From contig NZ_CP032823.1 of NCBI RefSeq assembly GCF_003660105.1, positions 558,001-622,000 of the forward strand: DNA of 64,000 bases. The letters are read 5' to 3'. This DNA is from Aliarcobacter cryaerophilus ATCC 43158. Lineage in GTDB: Bacteria > Campylobacterota > Campylobacteria > Campylobacterales > Arcobacteraceae. A model generated the notes under the pieces. It saw only the letters and a list, made by a program, of their open reading frames with translations, searched no databases and had not been told where the DNA came from. A program made the translations under genes and the position numbers. This document shows positions 9,055-21,443 of the stretch, piece by piece (within the stretch, counting starts at the first letter, position 1; the number at the start of each line of letters is the position of its first letter).

Positions 9055-10092
9055 ATGTCAAAAATTTTTGTAGATGCATGTTTTAGAAGACCAACTCCTT
9101 ATACTCCAGTTTGGATGATGAGACAAGCAGGAAGATATCTAAAAGAGTATATGGAAGTTCGATCAAAAGCTGGAAATTTTTTAAATCTTTGCCATAATCC
9201 AAAACTTGCTGCTGAAGTTACTATTCAGCCTCTTGATATTGTAGGAGTTGATGCTGCAATTTTATTTAGTGATATTTTAGTAATTCCAAATGAGATGGGA
9301 ATGCACCTTGAATTTTTACAAGGAGAAGGTCCTGTTTTTAAAGATCCAATTAAAACTGAAGCTGATTTGGATAAATTAATTGGTGGTGAAGAAGCTGCTA
9401 ATAAATTAACTTATGTTTATGAAACTATAAAACTTTTAAAAGAACAATTGCCACAAGATAAAGCTTTAATAGGATTTACAGGAGCACCTTGGACATTAGC
9501 AACTTATATGATTGAAGGTCAAGGAACAAAAACATATAATCTTTGTAAAAAAATAATGTATTCTAATCCAGAATTTTTACATAAAATTTTAAGAAAAGTA
9601 ACAGATGTTATTAAATTTTATTTAGAAAAACAAATCCAAGCTGGTGCTGATGTTGTTCAAATATTTGATTCTTGGGCATCTGCTATAGAGCCAGGTCGTT
9701 ATGATGAGTTTTCTTGGAAATATATGGTTGAAATAGCTGAATATATAAAAGATAAATATCCTCATATCCCAGTTATTATGTTTCCAAAAGGAGTTGCTTC
9801 TTTTATTGAAAGAGGGCTAGTTTATGGTAACTTTGATGTATTTGGAGTAGATTGGGGAACACCAATGGCACTAGCAAAAGAGAAACTTGGAAGCAAATAT
9901 GTGCTTCAAGGCAATATGGAGCCATGTAGATTATATTCAAAAGAAGAGACAACAAAATGTGTTGAAGCGATTCAGAATGTAATGTGTGGAGAAGGACATA
10001 TATTTAATTTAGGACATGGTATTTTACCTGATGTTCCAGTTGAAAATGCAATTCATTTCGTAAAAGAGTGTCAAAAGGTGAGTAAAAAGTAG
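9055..10092 (+). CDS. hemE: Uroporphyrinogen decarboxylase
   Basis: 345 residues, full length. Both family signatures are visible: [12 protein letters not shown] near the N-terminus and [16 protein letters not shown] near residues 139-154, plus LFSDILVIP with the catalytic Asp. The enzyme decarboxylates the four acetate groups of uroporphyrinogen III in heme synthesis, in the cytoplasm. AAGGAA precedes the ATG. Its stop codon lies inside the left arm of a small terminator-like hairpin, ahead of the rRNA region. Confidence 0.98.
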   Translation: MSKIFVDACFRRPTPYTPVWMMRQAGRYLKEYMEVRSKAGNFLNLCHNPKLAAEVTIQPLDIVGVDAAILFSDILVIPNEMGMHLEFLQGEGPVFKDPIKTEADLDKLIGGEEAANKLTYVYETIKLLKEQLPQDKALIGFTGAPWTLATYMIEGQGTKTYNLCKKIMYSNPEFLHKILRKVTDVIKFYLEKQIQAGADVVQIFDSWASAIEPGRYDEFSWKYMVEIAEYIKDKYPHIPVIMFPKGVASFIERGLVYGNFDVFGVDWGTPMALAKEKLGSKYVLQGNMEPCRLYSKEETTKCVEAIQNVMCGEGHIFNLGHGILPDVPVENAIHFVKECQKVSKK

Positions 10093-10109
10093 TAGTTGTT
10101 GCTACTTTT
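10085..10109 (+). terminator. Probable terminator overlapping the hemE stop
   Basis: AAAAGTAG (10085-10092) pairs with CTACTTTT (10102-10109) around a 9-nt loop; the right arm supplies four Ts and a T-rich stretch follows. Moderate strength. Confidence 0.6.
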
Positions 10110-10115
10110 AATCTT

Positions 10116-10156
10116 ATTTGTAATAAATTTTATAAAATTCTAAATTTATTACAAAT
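10116..10156. repeat. 15-bp perfect AT-rich inverted repeat upstream of the rrn promoter
   Basis: ATTTGTAATAAATTT (10116-10130) and its exact complement AAATTTATTACAAAT (10142-10156) flank an 11-nt spacer and end 4 bp before a consensus -35. There is no T-tract, so it may be a regulatory site or an upstream AT-rich activating element rather than a terminator. Confidence 0.6.
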
Positions 10157-10160
10157 ACTC

Positions 10161-10189
10161 TTGACAATAAATTTTATTTTTACTATAAT
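10161..10189 (+). promoter_or_regulatory. Consensus sigma-70 promoter of the tRNA-Asn/rRNA operon
   Basis: Perfect TTGACA (10161-10166), 17-bp spacer, perfect TATAAT (10184-10189), followed by a C-rich discriminator TCCACCCC, the feature associated with stringent control of stable-RNA promoters. It is the best promoter in the window and lies 27 bp before the first tRNA-Asn. No terminator or comparable promoter is seen between the tRNAs and 16S, so it may drive the whole operon. Confidence 0.88.
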
Positions 10190-10216
10190 TCCACCCCATT
10201 AACGATAAAGAAAGAT

Positions 10217-10291
10217 TCCGGCATAGCTCAGCGGTAGAGTAGATGACTGTTAATCATTTGGTCCCTGGTTCGATCCCAGGTGCCGGAGCCA
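10217..10291 (+). tRNA. tRNA-Asn (GTT), copy 1
   Basis: 75 nt with a 7-bp acceptor TCCGGCA/TGCCGGA, the D-arm, anticodon loop CTGTTAA (anticodon GTT), T-loop GGTTCGATCC and an encoded CCA end. Identical in sequence to the copy at 10318-10392. Confidence 0.98.
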
Positions 10292-10317
10292 TTTTTTCTT
10301 TTTAATGATTTTTAATT

Positions 10318-10392
10318 TCCGGCATAGCTCAGCGGTAGAGTAGATGACTGTTAATCATTTGGTCCCTGGTTCGATCCCAGGTGCCGGAGCCA
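10318..10392 (+). tRNA. tRNA-Asn (GTT), copy 2
   Basis: 75 nt, base-for-base identical to the first copy, 26 nt downstream of it, with encoded CCA. Only a weak AT-rich hairpin and no clear T-tract terminator follow, consistent with read-through into the rRNA leader. Confidence 0.98.
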
Positions 10393-10416
10393 TTTTATAA
10401 TTTTATTAAAATTAGA

Positions 10417-10427
10417 GTTCTTTAAAA
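10417..10427 (+). promoter_or_regulatory. boxA-like antitermination site in the rRNA leader
   Basis: GTTCTTTAAAA resembles the boxA core (CTTTAA) used by NusB/S10 antitermination. A near copy, GTCTTTAAAA, lies upstream of 23S at 12562-12571, the expected second position. Confidence 0.6.
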
Positions 10428-10447
10428 TAGATATGAAGTTTAAGAAG

Positions 10448-10485
10448 TAATCTTTGTAAACTAAATATAATGATTGTTAAAAGTA
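10448..10485 (+). other. 16S precursor processing stem, 5' arm
   Basis: About 38 nt that pair with 12198-12233 downstream of 16S; the only interruptions are two G-T wobbles and a small bulge. This is the double-stranded substrate expected for RNase III release of pre-16S. Confidence 0.8.
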
Positions 10486-10626
10486 AAAAAAATGAAACAA
10501 GATATAAATAGTAAAATATTTATTACTTGTCTATAAATTTGAGTGATAATTTTGTAATTAAGTAATTAAAAACAAAAATGTCAGTTTCAACACTACATAA
10601 AGATTAGAGTAAGATTTAATCAAAAA

Positions 10627-12144
<1,518 letters not shown>

Positions 12145-12197
12145 CAAAGAAAAAGTATTAAGATTTGTTTCTTAATATAAATAAAAAAGAAAAAAAC

Positions 12198-12233
12198 TAC
12201 TTTTAACAACATATATTTAGTTTGTAAAGATTA
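12198..12233 (+). other. 16S precursor processing stem, 3' arm
   Basis: Complementary to 10448-10485; lies between the 16S 3' end and tRNA-Ile. Confidence 0.8.
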
Positions 12234-12268
12234 TTTGGAAGAACAACAGATAATTTATAGGTAAATAT

Positions 12269-12345
12269 GGGCCTATAGCTCAGCTGGCTAGAGCGCTCGA
12301 CTGATAATCGTGAGGTCTCAGGTTCAAGTCCTGATAGGCCCACCA
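12269..12345 (+). tRNA. tRNA-Ile (GAT)
   Basis: 77 nt in the 16S-23S spacer: acceptor GGGCCTA/TAGGCCC, anticodon GAT in loop CTGATAA, T-loop GGTTCAAGTCC, encoded CCA. Confidence 0.98.
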
Positions 12346-12349
12346 TTAT

Positions 12350-12425
12350 GGGGAATTAGCTCAGCTGGGAGAGCGCCTGCTTTGCACGCAGGAGGTCAGC
12401 GGTTCGATCCCGCTATTCTCCACCA
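12350..12425 (+). tRNA. tRNA-Ala (TGC)
   Basis: 76 nt starting 4 nt after tRNA-Ile: acceptor GGGGAAT/ATTCTCC with wobble, anticodon TGC, T-loop GGTTCGATCCC, encoded CCA. Ile-Ala order is the standard spacer arrangement. Confidence 0.98.
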
Positions 12426-12783
12426 TATGTATATAAAGAATAAGAGATTAGATATAAGCTTTTAAATAAATAAGAGTTTATATCTGGTTTTAATCAGAAA
12501 CGTTACGTTGAATAACTTTAGTTATTTAAAGTAGTATGATATTTAAAAATATAATGTTAAAGTCTTTAAAATTTTTTCGTAAAGTTAAATAGAAATATTT
12601 AATTTTAAATAAAAAATTTCATATCTAAAATTTAATAGAGATATTAAAAACTATAGATAACACAACTATATTGTTAAACTATATGTTTAATAAGATAGTA
12701 GCCAAAGAATATTATCAAATTTAGAGTAATTTTAATTAATTACTCTAGGCAAAAAAAGTAGATCTAAATTTATTTAGATTTAA
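12426..12783 (+). other. Spacer between tRNA-Ala and 23S (358 bp, no gene)
   Basis: Contains a boxA-like GTCTTTAAAA at 12562-12571, the 5' arm of the 23S processing stem at 12681-12713, a perfect 10-bp hairpin TAGAGTAATT/AATTACTCTA at 12722-12747, and an 8-bp hairpin ATCTAAAT/ATTTAGAT close to the 23S 5' end. No further tRNA or reading frame is apparent. Confidence 0.8.
12681..12713 (+). other. 23S precursor processing stem, 5' arm
   Basis: 33 nt that pair with 15701-15734 after 23S, with one bulge and a few mismatches; the expected RNase III substrate enclosing pre-23S. Confidence 0.8.
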
Positions 12784-15696
<2,913 letters not shown>

Positions 15697-15700
15697 TAAC

Positions 15701-15734
15701 AATTTTCTTTGGTTTACTATCTTATTAAGCATAT
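15701..15734 (+). other. 23S precursor processing stem, 3' arm
   Basis: Complementary to 12681-12713; directly follows the mature 23S end. Confidence 0.8.
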
Positions 15735-15877
15735 TTACTTATGTTTAATTTGTGTTGATTATATATAGTTATACAAATATGAAATTAGCTTTTTTAGCTA
15801 TAAAGACTTTAGCATTAAATTTCTCAAATCACAATTTGAGTGTTAAGAGTTTATTACAAGCTTTTATCACTCAAATT

Positions 15878-15994
15878 TGCTGGTGGTCAAAGAGAAGTGG
15901 AAATACCCAGCCCCATTCCGAACCTGGTAGTCAAGCACTTCATCGCCGATAATACTGCAGGGTCCCCTTGTGGAAACGTAGGTCGCTGCCAGCT
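15878..15994 (+). rRNA. 5S ribosomal RNA
   Basis: About 117 nt with GCTGGTGG at the 5' end pairing with CTGCCAGC at the 3' end, and the conserved CCCATTCCGAACCTGG loop and GGTCCCC segment. Flanked by short complementary sequences (ACTCAA/TTGAGT) that extend helix I in the precursor. Confidence 0.96.
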
Positions 15995-16026
15995 CATTGA
16001 GTTTTTTAAACACCCAACCCACCAAG

Positions 16027-16074
16027 AGCTTATCTTGTCTTACTCTATTTAAGTAGGTCAAGGTAAGCTTTTTT
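16027..16074 (+). terminator. rRNA operon terminator
   Basis: Long stem: AGCTTATCTTG (16027-16037) pairs with CAAGGTAAGCT (16059-16069), then across a T-T mismatch CTTACT pairs with AGTAGG; a run of Ts follows. Confidence 0.9.
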
Positions 16075-16166
16075 ATTGCTTTTTTATTCCAATACAAATA
16101 AATCTTTTATACACCCTTCCTTTTTTTTAACAGATAATTTAATATATATTTTTGTTTTTTTTATGA

Positions 16167-16172
16167 TATAAT
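16167..16172 (+). promoter_or_regulatory. -10 element of the ComEA-like gene
   Basis: TATAAT, preceded by TGA, within a T-rich stretch 29 bp before the ATG at 16202. The ribosome-binding site AAGGAGG is at 16191-16197. Confidence 0.6.
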
Positions 16173-16201
16173 TTTTTACACTACAATTTCAAGGAGGGAA
16201 C

Positions 16202-16525
16202 ATGAAAAAATTTGTTGCTATTTTAGCTATTTTTACTGCTTTATTTTTAGGGGCTATAGATCTTCAAACTGCTTCAAAAAGTGAGTTAATGCAAATTAAG
16301 GGAGTAGGAGATAAAAAAGCTGATGCTATTATTGAGTATAGAAAAACAAACACTATAAACTCTGCTGAGGACTTAAAAAACATAAAAGGGTTTGGCGATA
16401 CTATTATAGACAATGTAAAAAAGGATATAAAAGAAAAGCCTATTTCATCTAAAAAAGATGAAAAATCAAAGAGTGATGACATAAAAGATTCAAAGAAAAC
16501 TAAAAACTCTAAATCTGACAATTAA
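16202..16525 (+). CDS. ComEA-like secreted helix-hairpin-helix DNA-binding protein
   Basis: 107 residues. A signal peptide (about 1-18, ending LGAID) is followed by paired helix-hairpin-helix motifs, LMQIKGVGDKKADAIIEYR and LKNIKGFGDTIIDNV (about 30-75), as in ComEA and related uptake proteins. The last 30 residues are a lysine/serine/aspartate-rich, probably disordered tail. ComEA-type proteins bind incoming DNA in the periplasm during natural transformation. It stands alone between the rRNA operon and an unrelated operon, with its own promoter, a strong ribosome-binding site and a hairpin after it. Competence is inferred from family only. Confidence 0.85.
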   Translation: MKKFVAILAIFTALFLGAIDLQTASKSELMQIKGVGDKKADAIIEYRKTNTINSAEDLKNIKGFGDTIIDNVKKDIKEKPISSKKDEKSKSDDIKDSKKTKNSKSDN

Positions 16526-16551
16526 AATTCTGTACTCTTTCTATAACTTAT

Positions 16552-16574
16552 GAAGAGCCTTATTATGGCTCTTC
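16552..16574 (+). terminator. Hairpin after the ComEA-like gene
   Basis: Perfect 8-bp stem GAAGAGCC/GGCTCTTC with a 7-nt loop; the following T-tract is weak, so termination strength is uncertain. Confidence 0.6.
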
Positions 16575-16635
16575 TTAATCTCTGTTTACATTTAATATAT
16601 CATTATTAATAATTTTTTTAAACCATCTTTCTTTT

Positions 16636-16678
16636 ATGAATAAATATTCATATTTAATTCATTAAAAATTCATATTCA
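16636..16678 (+). promoter_or_regulatory. Tandem ATTCAT repeats, candidate OmpR-family operator
   Basis: ATTCAT occurs at 16646, 16657 and 16668, exactly 11 bp apart, and an inverted copy ATGAAT at 16636 makes a 16-bp palindrome with the first. Direct repeats at one helical turn are what OmpR/PhoB-type regulators bind. The array lies 35-67 bp before the start of an operon whose eighth gene encodes such a regulator, so autoregulation is an attractive inference. Confidence 0.6.
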
Positions 16679-16712
16679 AAGATTAAACTTGCCAAAATTA
16701 AAAGGAGAGTCT

Positions 16713-17795
16713 TTGATATTACATGCTTATAAAGCACTGATTGCAAATAAATTAAAAACATTTTTAATCATAATAAGTCTTATATTTTCTATTGTTTCAA
16801 TATTTTTAATTAGTTCTATTTCAAATGGTGTTATCTCTATGTACTCTTCAATGTTAAAAAGTGATGGAGATATAATAGTTACTCAAGCTAAAATTTCTGA
16901 TACATTTTTTTCAAATGTTGATATAAATTTGATTAAAGAAATAGAATCTTTAAAAAATGTAAAAGAAGCTGGGGCAATTATAGTTGGTGCAAGTCCTGTT
17001 GAGAAACTTCCTATTGTAGCTATTTATGGAGCAAGTCAAAATAGATTTAAAAATTATCAATTAGAAATAGGAAACTATCCTTTTGATAATCAGGCTATTG
17101 TTGGTGAATCAATTTTTAAGCAACTTGAAAATAAAAAAGAAGTTCAAATTGGAAATAAAACTTTTAAAATTTCTGGTGTTTTTAAAAGTGAAATAGGATT
17201 TGAAAATGGTGGAATAGTTTTAAATATAGTAGATGCTGGAGAGATTTTCAATAAATCTGCTTCAATTATTTTAGTAAATGCAGCTTTGAATTCAGATATT
17301 GAAGAGATTATAAAAGAGATAAAAACTTTATCAAAAGAGATTGATGTTAAATCTACACAAAATTTTGTGGATAATTATAATCAATTTAAAATAATAAAAA
17401 CATCATCAAATGTTATTTCATTTATAGCTTTTTTTCTTGGATTACTTGGAATTGTAAGCCTTATGAGTATAACTGTAAATCAAAGAAAAAGTGAATTTGG
17501 AATTAAAAGAGCTTTAGGTATAAAAACTTATAAAATTGTTTATTCAATAATAATTGAAAGCTTTTTTATTGGATTATTTAGTTTTATTTGTGCATTTATT
17601 TTTTCAAATATTGTTCTATTTTTTATAAAAAATGTAAAAACTTTACAAGGGTATGTAAATGGTGAAATTAGTTTTGATTTAACTATTTATGTTTTTATAA
17701 CATCTATTTTAATGGTAATTATTGGTTCAATAATACCTGCACTAAATGCAGCAAAAACAGATCCAGTTCTTTTAATCCAAGGAAATAAAATATGA
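16713..17795 (+). CDS. ABC transporter permease, FtsX/MacB type
   Basis: About 360 residues. A membrane helix near the N-terminus (LKTFLIIISLIFSIVSIFLI), a periplasmic MacB-PCD-like region of roughly 200 residues, then three C-terminal helices with the FtsX-like ISFIAFFLGLLGIVSLMSITVNQRKSEFGIKRALG segment: the four-TM FtsX/LolC/MacB topology. I place the start at the TTG at 16713 because AAAGGAG sits 7 bp upstream; the longer frame from TTG 16689 has no ribosome-binding site. It overlaps the ATPase gene by 4 bp (ATGA). Such pumps move lipoproteins, peptides or act mechanically on envelope enzymes; the substrate is unknown. Confidence 0.88.
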   Translation: MILHAYKALIANKLKTFLIIISLIFSIVSIFLISSISNGVISMYSSMLKSDGDIIVTQAKISDTFFSNVDINLIKEIESLKNVKEAGAIIVGASPVEKLPIVAIYGASQNRFKNYQLEIGNYPFDNQAIVGESIFKQLENKKEVQIGNKTFKISGVFKSEIGFENGGIVLNIVDAGEIFNKSASIILVNAALNSDIEEIIKEIKTLSKEIDVKSTQNFVDNYNQFKIIKTSSNVISFIAFFLGLLGIVSLMSITVNQRKSEFGIKRALGIKTYKIVYSIIIESFFIGLFSFICAFIFSNIVLFFIKNVKTLQGYVNGEISFDLTIYVFITSILMVIIGSIIPALNAAKTDPVLLIQGNKI

Positions 17796-18415
17796 TAAAA
17801 ATTAAAAACTTAAGTCATTATTATAATAATGACAAAGCTTTGGAAAATATAAATTTAGAGATAAATAAAGGTGATTTTATATGTTTAGTTGGGGAAAGTG
17901 GAAGTGGAAAATCTACTCTTTTATCAATAATCTCAACTCTATTAAAACCAACGAAAGGTGAACTATTTTTTGAAGATTTAAATTATAAACATATTAAAGA
18001 TATTGATGATTTTAGAAGAATAAATATTGGTTTTATCTTTCAATTTCACTATTTAATAAACTATTTAACAGTTATAGAAAATATAAAACTAGCAAATGAA
18101 AAATCAACTACTGATGAAATTTATAACTTACTAAAAATTTTAGGAATAGATAATTTAGCAAATAAATATCCAAATGAAATTTCAGGAGGACAAAGACAAA
18201 GAGTTGCAATTGCTAGGGCTTTAATAAATAAACCAAAAGTAATTATTGCCGATGAACCAACTGGAAACTTAGATTCAAAAAACTCTTTAAATGTTTTTGA
18301 AATATTTAAAAAATTAAGTCAAGAGAAAGTTACTGTAATAGTAGCAACTCACGATAAAAATTTAGCACAAATTGCAAATAAAATTTATGAGGTAAAAGAT
18401 GGAAAAATCAATTAA
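17792..18415 (+). CDS. ABC transporter ATP-binding protein, LolD/MacB type
   Basis: 207 residues with Walker A GESGSGKST, Q-loop FIFQFHYL, signature SGGQRQRVAIARAL, Walker B VIIADEPTGNLD and the switch histidine in ATHD. The PTGNLDS segment is typical of the LolD/FtsE/MacB clade. It overlaps the permease by 4 bp and forms the transporter with it. Its last 17 bp overlap the start of the heme-copper-oxidase-like gene, indicating translational coupling to that unrelated membrane protein. Confidence 0.93.
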   Translation: MIKIKNLSHYYNNDKALENINLEINKGDFICLVGESGSGKSTLLSIISTLLKPTKGELFFEDLNYKHIKDIDDFRRINIGFIFQFHYLINYLTVIENIKLANEKSTTDEIYNLLKILGIDNLANKYPNEISGGQRQRVAIARALINKPKVIIADEPTGNLDSKNSLNVFEIFKKLSQEKVTVIVATHDKNLAQIANKIYEVKDGKIN

Positions 18416-19970
18416 TTTTGAGAATTTTATAAACAAGAATTTTAAAATATCTATTGTGTTTTTTGCAATTGGACTATTTTTTGGAATTGGATATTCATTA
18501 AATTTAATAGGATTTATTATTGATTCACAAACATTAAATCCTGCAAATTTAAGAGCTGTACATATTAGTTTGATGCTTTATGGATTTGTTCCTTTAATGC
18601 TTTCATATTTACCTTTTTTACTTATTAATAAAGAGGTTGGTATCTGTAAAGAAGGATTAAAATATCTAAATATTTACACTCAAATTTGGTATATATTTCT
18701 AATTTTTATGATATTTTCACTACTTTTAGGAAAAAATAGAGGTTTAGCATTTTATGATTTTGCATATGAATTAAATTTTTTACTAGCATTTGCAGGATTA
18801 TTTTATATTCTAGCTTTATATAAATTTATAAAACTTTATAAAGTTATTCCTTTGTGGATAAAAGTATGTTTGAAAATAGTAGTTATTGCTCCTATTGCCC
18901 TTTTGATTTTAATGAATCCAACTATTGGTCAAGTTGAAAGTACAGTAAGTGGTCCTCATGGAGATAACACTTTAGGAATGAGTTTGGCTTTAATTCCTAT
19001 TTACTATTTAATCATAAAACTTTTAAATATTACAGAATTTAAAGCTAGATGGAATATTTTATGGATTATTCCAACACTCTTTTATCTTGGAACAGTATTG
19101 TATAGAATATTTTTTGAACCTTTAACATACAATCAAGAGTTGTTTGCTCAATATTTAACTCTTTTATATATTCCACTTTTATACAGATGGTATAAAGATA
19201 GCAATATTTTAGCTCCTGCTAAAAAAGCTCTTCTAATTTCAATATTAGCTTTCTTATTTGTTGATATTGAAGGAAATATTTTATTTATTCCTGAAATTAG
19301 ATGGTTATTTCATAGAAATGATTTAATAGTAGCACATGCACATGTTGCAATGGGAATTGGAGTGTTTTTTATGGTTATAGCTATGTTTATAAATCATATA
19401 AAGGAGCTTCACGTAGCAAAATATCTAAATATATATTTAGTTGGAATTTTAGGAATATTTTTTTCTCTTAGTATTTCAGGTTTTTCACAAGCTGGATTTA
19501 TTTCAATATCTACTTATAATTTATGGATATTTAGAACAATATTTGGTCTTGTTGCTTTTGGATTTATATTTGCTTTTATCAAATTAAAAACATCTTATTC
19601 AAACTTAAGTTTTTATAATTTAATGGGTGTTTTAAGTGATGGATTAGGTGGAGTTTTTTTAATACTACTTGCTAGCTTTTTATATCCAATTTTAGGATTT
19701 AGTTTTAGTGGAATTTATGAATATGTTGTTTTTACTTTTGTAAGTATGACGGGAGTTATTCACTACTTTGCTTTAAAATACGAAGCTTATGAAACTATTC
19801 TAACAAAAATTAGTTTAGTTATTAGAATATTTGTTAGTTCTATGTTTTTTGCTTTGTATGCTTCAGGAAAACTTGGAATTGAAGCTCTTTTAATTTCACT
19901 TTTTGACCTAACATTTATTTTCGTTTACTTAATCTTTTTTCAATCAAAGGAGTATTTATGCAAAGATTAA
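18399..19970 (+). CDS. Heme-copper oxidase subunit I-like membrane protein lacking part of the copper site
   Basis: 523 residues with about 12 membrane helices. The pattern follows cbb3/NOR subunit I: His55 in RAVHISLMLYGF (helix II, low-spin heme ligand), His187 in GPHGDNTLGMSLALIPIYYL (matches cbb3 helix VI WYGHNAVGF, a copper ligand) and His313/His315 in HRNDLIVAHAHVAMG (helix X, matches TDWTIGHVHSGALG). The helix VII region (about 215-260) contains no histidine, so the two other copper/iron ligands are absent. Heme binding is plausible, O2 or NO reduction is not. No other oxidase subunit is nearby. It overlaps both neighbours (17 and 13 bp). Homology is inferred from motif alignment by eye. 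Confidence 0.7.
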   Translation: MEKSINFENFINKNFKISIVFFAIGLFFGIGYSLNLIGFIIDSQTLNPANLRAVHISLMLYGFVPLMLSYLPFLLINKEVGICKEGLKYLNIYTQIWYIFLIFMIFSLLLGKNRGLAFYDFAYELNFLLAFAGLFYILALYKFIKLYKVIPLWIKVCLKIVVIAPIALLILMNPTIGQVESTVSGPHGDNTLGMSLALIPIYYLIIKLLNITEFKARWNILWIIPTLFYLGTVLYRIFFEPLTYNQELFAQYLTLLYIPLLYRWYKDSNILAPAKKALLISILAFLFVDIEGNILFIPEIRWLFHRNDLIVAHAHVAMGIGVFFMVIAMFINHIKELHVAKYLNIYLVGILGIFFSLSISGFSQAGFISISTYNLWIFRTIFGLVAFGFIFAFIKLKTSYSNLSFYNLMGVLSDGLGGVFLILLASFLYPILGFSFSGIYEYVVFTFVSMTGVIHYFALKYEAYETILTKISLVIRIFVSSMFFALYASGKLGIEALLISLFDLTFIFVYLIFFQSKEYLCKD

Positions 19971-20923
19971 TATTAATCTTTTTTATAGCTAGCGAGTTGT
20001 GCTATTATCTACTTATAGCACAAACAGGAATTGTTGAATATTTTTCATCAGATTTATTTTTAATTGCACCACTTCCTATTGGAGGAGTTATTGGTTCTTT
20101 ATTAATTTCATATATAAAATTAGATAATAAAATAACACTATTTTTAATAGCTCAATTAATTGTAAGTTTTTTATATCCAAATTATAATTTTTTAACACTT
20201 TTCTTTTTAGGTTTTATAGTTGGTAGTATCGCTCCCATGGTAATAAATGAAATTAAAAAAACTTCACTTATAGAACTTGGTTTTGCTTTAAGTTTATCTT
20301 ATGTTACAGGAACTATTTTATTTAATTATGAAGTATCTCAAAGAGAAATTATTGCTGTTGTACTTACAACTATTACTTTATTTTGTTCTTTATTTTTACC
20401 TAAAAATAAAGAAGAACAAAGTTTAAATAAAGTAAATCACTCTTTAATCATAATGGTTTTATGGGTATTTTTAGATTCTTCTTTATTTGAATCTCTTTCA
20501 AGAGATTTAGCTGTTTCTATTTGGAGAGGTGGTTTTACTTTTGAAATAGCTTTATTTCATATTATTGGTTTAGTTTGTGCTTTATACTTTAAAATTGAGA
20601 AAAATCAAAATGAGTTGTTTATATTGATACTTTTTGCTCTTTCATATCTTTTATATTTTTTAAGAGAGGGGTTTATATTATCAATGATTTATCCATTTGT
20701 AATATCTTATTACAATGTTGTTATTCTTCAATCAATTAGAAATAAAGATTTTAGAACTATCTCATTTTTTATGATATTAATTGGATGGATGGCTTCTGGT
20801 TCTGGACTTTTTGTAGCGTTAACAAATATGATATTTATTGTTCCAATTGTAATTTTATTAGCAATATTTAAAGTACTTAGCAAAGAATATCCACTAAATA
20901 ATAAGGAGATTAAATATGTTTAA
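19958..20923 (+). CDS. Uncharacterised polytopic membrane protein (about 10 TM)
   Basis: 321 residues, almost entirely hydrophobic, with about ten predicted helices in two groups of five separated by a hydrophilic stretch near residues 148-157 (LPKNKEEQSLNKVN). The GGVIGSLLISY and FLGFIVGSIAPM segments resemble MFS-type helices, but no transporter signature is recognisable. AAAGGAG precedes its ATG within the upstream gene; it overlaps the oxidase-like gene by 13 bp and the next gene by 8 bp. Function unknown; strict linkage to the oxidase-like protein suggests a partner or transporter for it. Confidence 0.75.
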   Translation: MQRLILIFFIASELCYYLLIAQTGIVEYFSSDLFLIAPLPIGGVIGSLLISYIKLDNKITLFLIAQLIVSFLYPNYNFLTLFFLGFIVGSIAPMVINEIKKTSLIELGFALSLSYVTGTILFNYEVSQREIIAVVLTTITLFCSLFLPKNKEEQSLNKVNHSLIIMVLWVFLDSSLFESLSRDLAVSIWRGGFTFEIALFHIIGLVCALYFKIEKNQNELFILILFALSYLLYFLREGFILSMIYPFVISYYNVVILQSIRNKDFRTISFFMILIGWMASGSGLFVALTNMIFIVPIVILLAIFKVLSKEYPLNNKEIKYV

Positions 20924-21440
20924 AAAATTATTTTTTACTTTGGCTTTAGGTCTTAGTTTATATGCAAGTAATTTATCAGTATCAAATAGTGCTATTATGG
21001 CTCAAACTGAAGTTTTTGGAGATAGTCAAATTACTCCAATAACAAGGGATATAAAAGGTGAGCTAACTATTGAAAATAGTTTAGAATCAATAAGAGGTAA
21101 TATTTATTTTAAAACAATTACTCTTATTAGTGATAAAAAAGATAGAGATGAGAATATGTATAAACTTTTAAGAGTTGATAAATTTGAAACAATATCTTTT
21201 GATATAAAAAATATCATAAAAAATGAAATTAACTATGACATAAGTGGTGTTTTAACATTAAATGGTATTTCTAAAGATATTATTGTTAAAAGTGATATAA
21301 GTGAAGAGAAGAGTAATATCTTACTTAATGGAAAATTTTCTTTTAATCTAACAGATTTTAATTTAGAACCACCTTCAATGCTATTTTTTAAAGTTAGAAA
21401 TCAAATAGATATTACTTACAAAATTTATTTGAAAAGATAA
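20916..21440 (+). CDS. YceI-like periplasmic protein
   Basis: 174 residues with a signal peptide (about 1-18, ending SLYAS). The rest is beta-rich and follows the YceI lipocalin-like pattern: an N-terminal strand with FGDSQITPITRDIKGELTI, the central VDKFETISFDIKNI, GVLTLNGISKDIIV (typical LTLHGVTKPV-like segment) and a C-terminal FKVRNQIDITYKIYLKR strand. YceI proteins bind isoprenoids or quinone-like lipids in the periplasm. AAGGAGATT precedes the ATG. In this operon it could carry a lipophilic ligand or cofactor. Confidence 0.75.
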   Translation: MFKKLFFTLALGLSLYASNLSVSNSAIMAQTEVFGDSQITPITRDIKGELTIENSLESIRGNIYFKTITLISDKKDRDENMYKLLRVDKFETISFDIKNIIKNEINYDISGVLTLNGISKDIIVKSDISEEKSNILLNGKFSFNLTDFNLEPPSMLFFKVRNQIDITYKIYLKR

Positions 21441-21443
21441 GAA

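Larger units (their letters stand above)
10393..10626 (+). other. rRNA leader between tRNA-Asn and 16S
   Basis: No gene. It contains a boxA-like motif (10417-10427), the 5' arm of the 16S processing stem (10448-10485) and a segment (10535-10549) exactly complementary to the sequence just before 5S. TATAAT at 10466 lies inside the processing arm and is probably not a promoter. Confidence 0.7.

Noticed and set aside
10466-10471. TATAAT in the 16S leader as an rRNA promoter
   Set aside because: It falls within the 5' arm of the 16S processing stem and lacks a -35; a full consensus promoter exists at 10161-10189.
15752-16097. Open frames spanning the 23S-5S spacer and 5S on both strands
   Set aside because: They overlap the 5S gene, its precursor stems and the operon terminator; no coding features.
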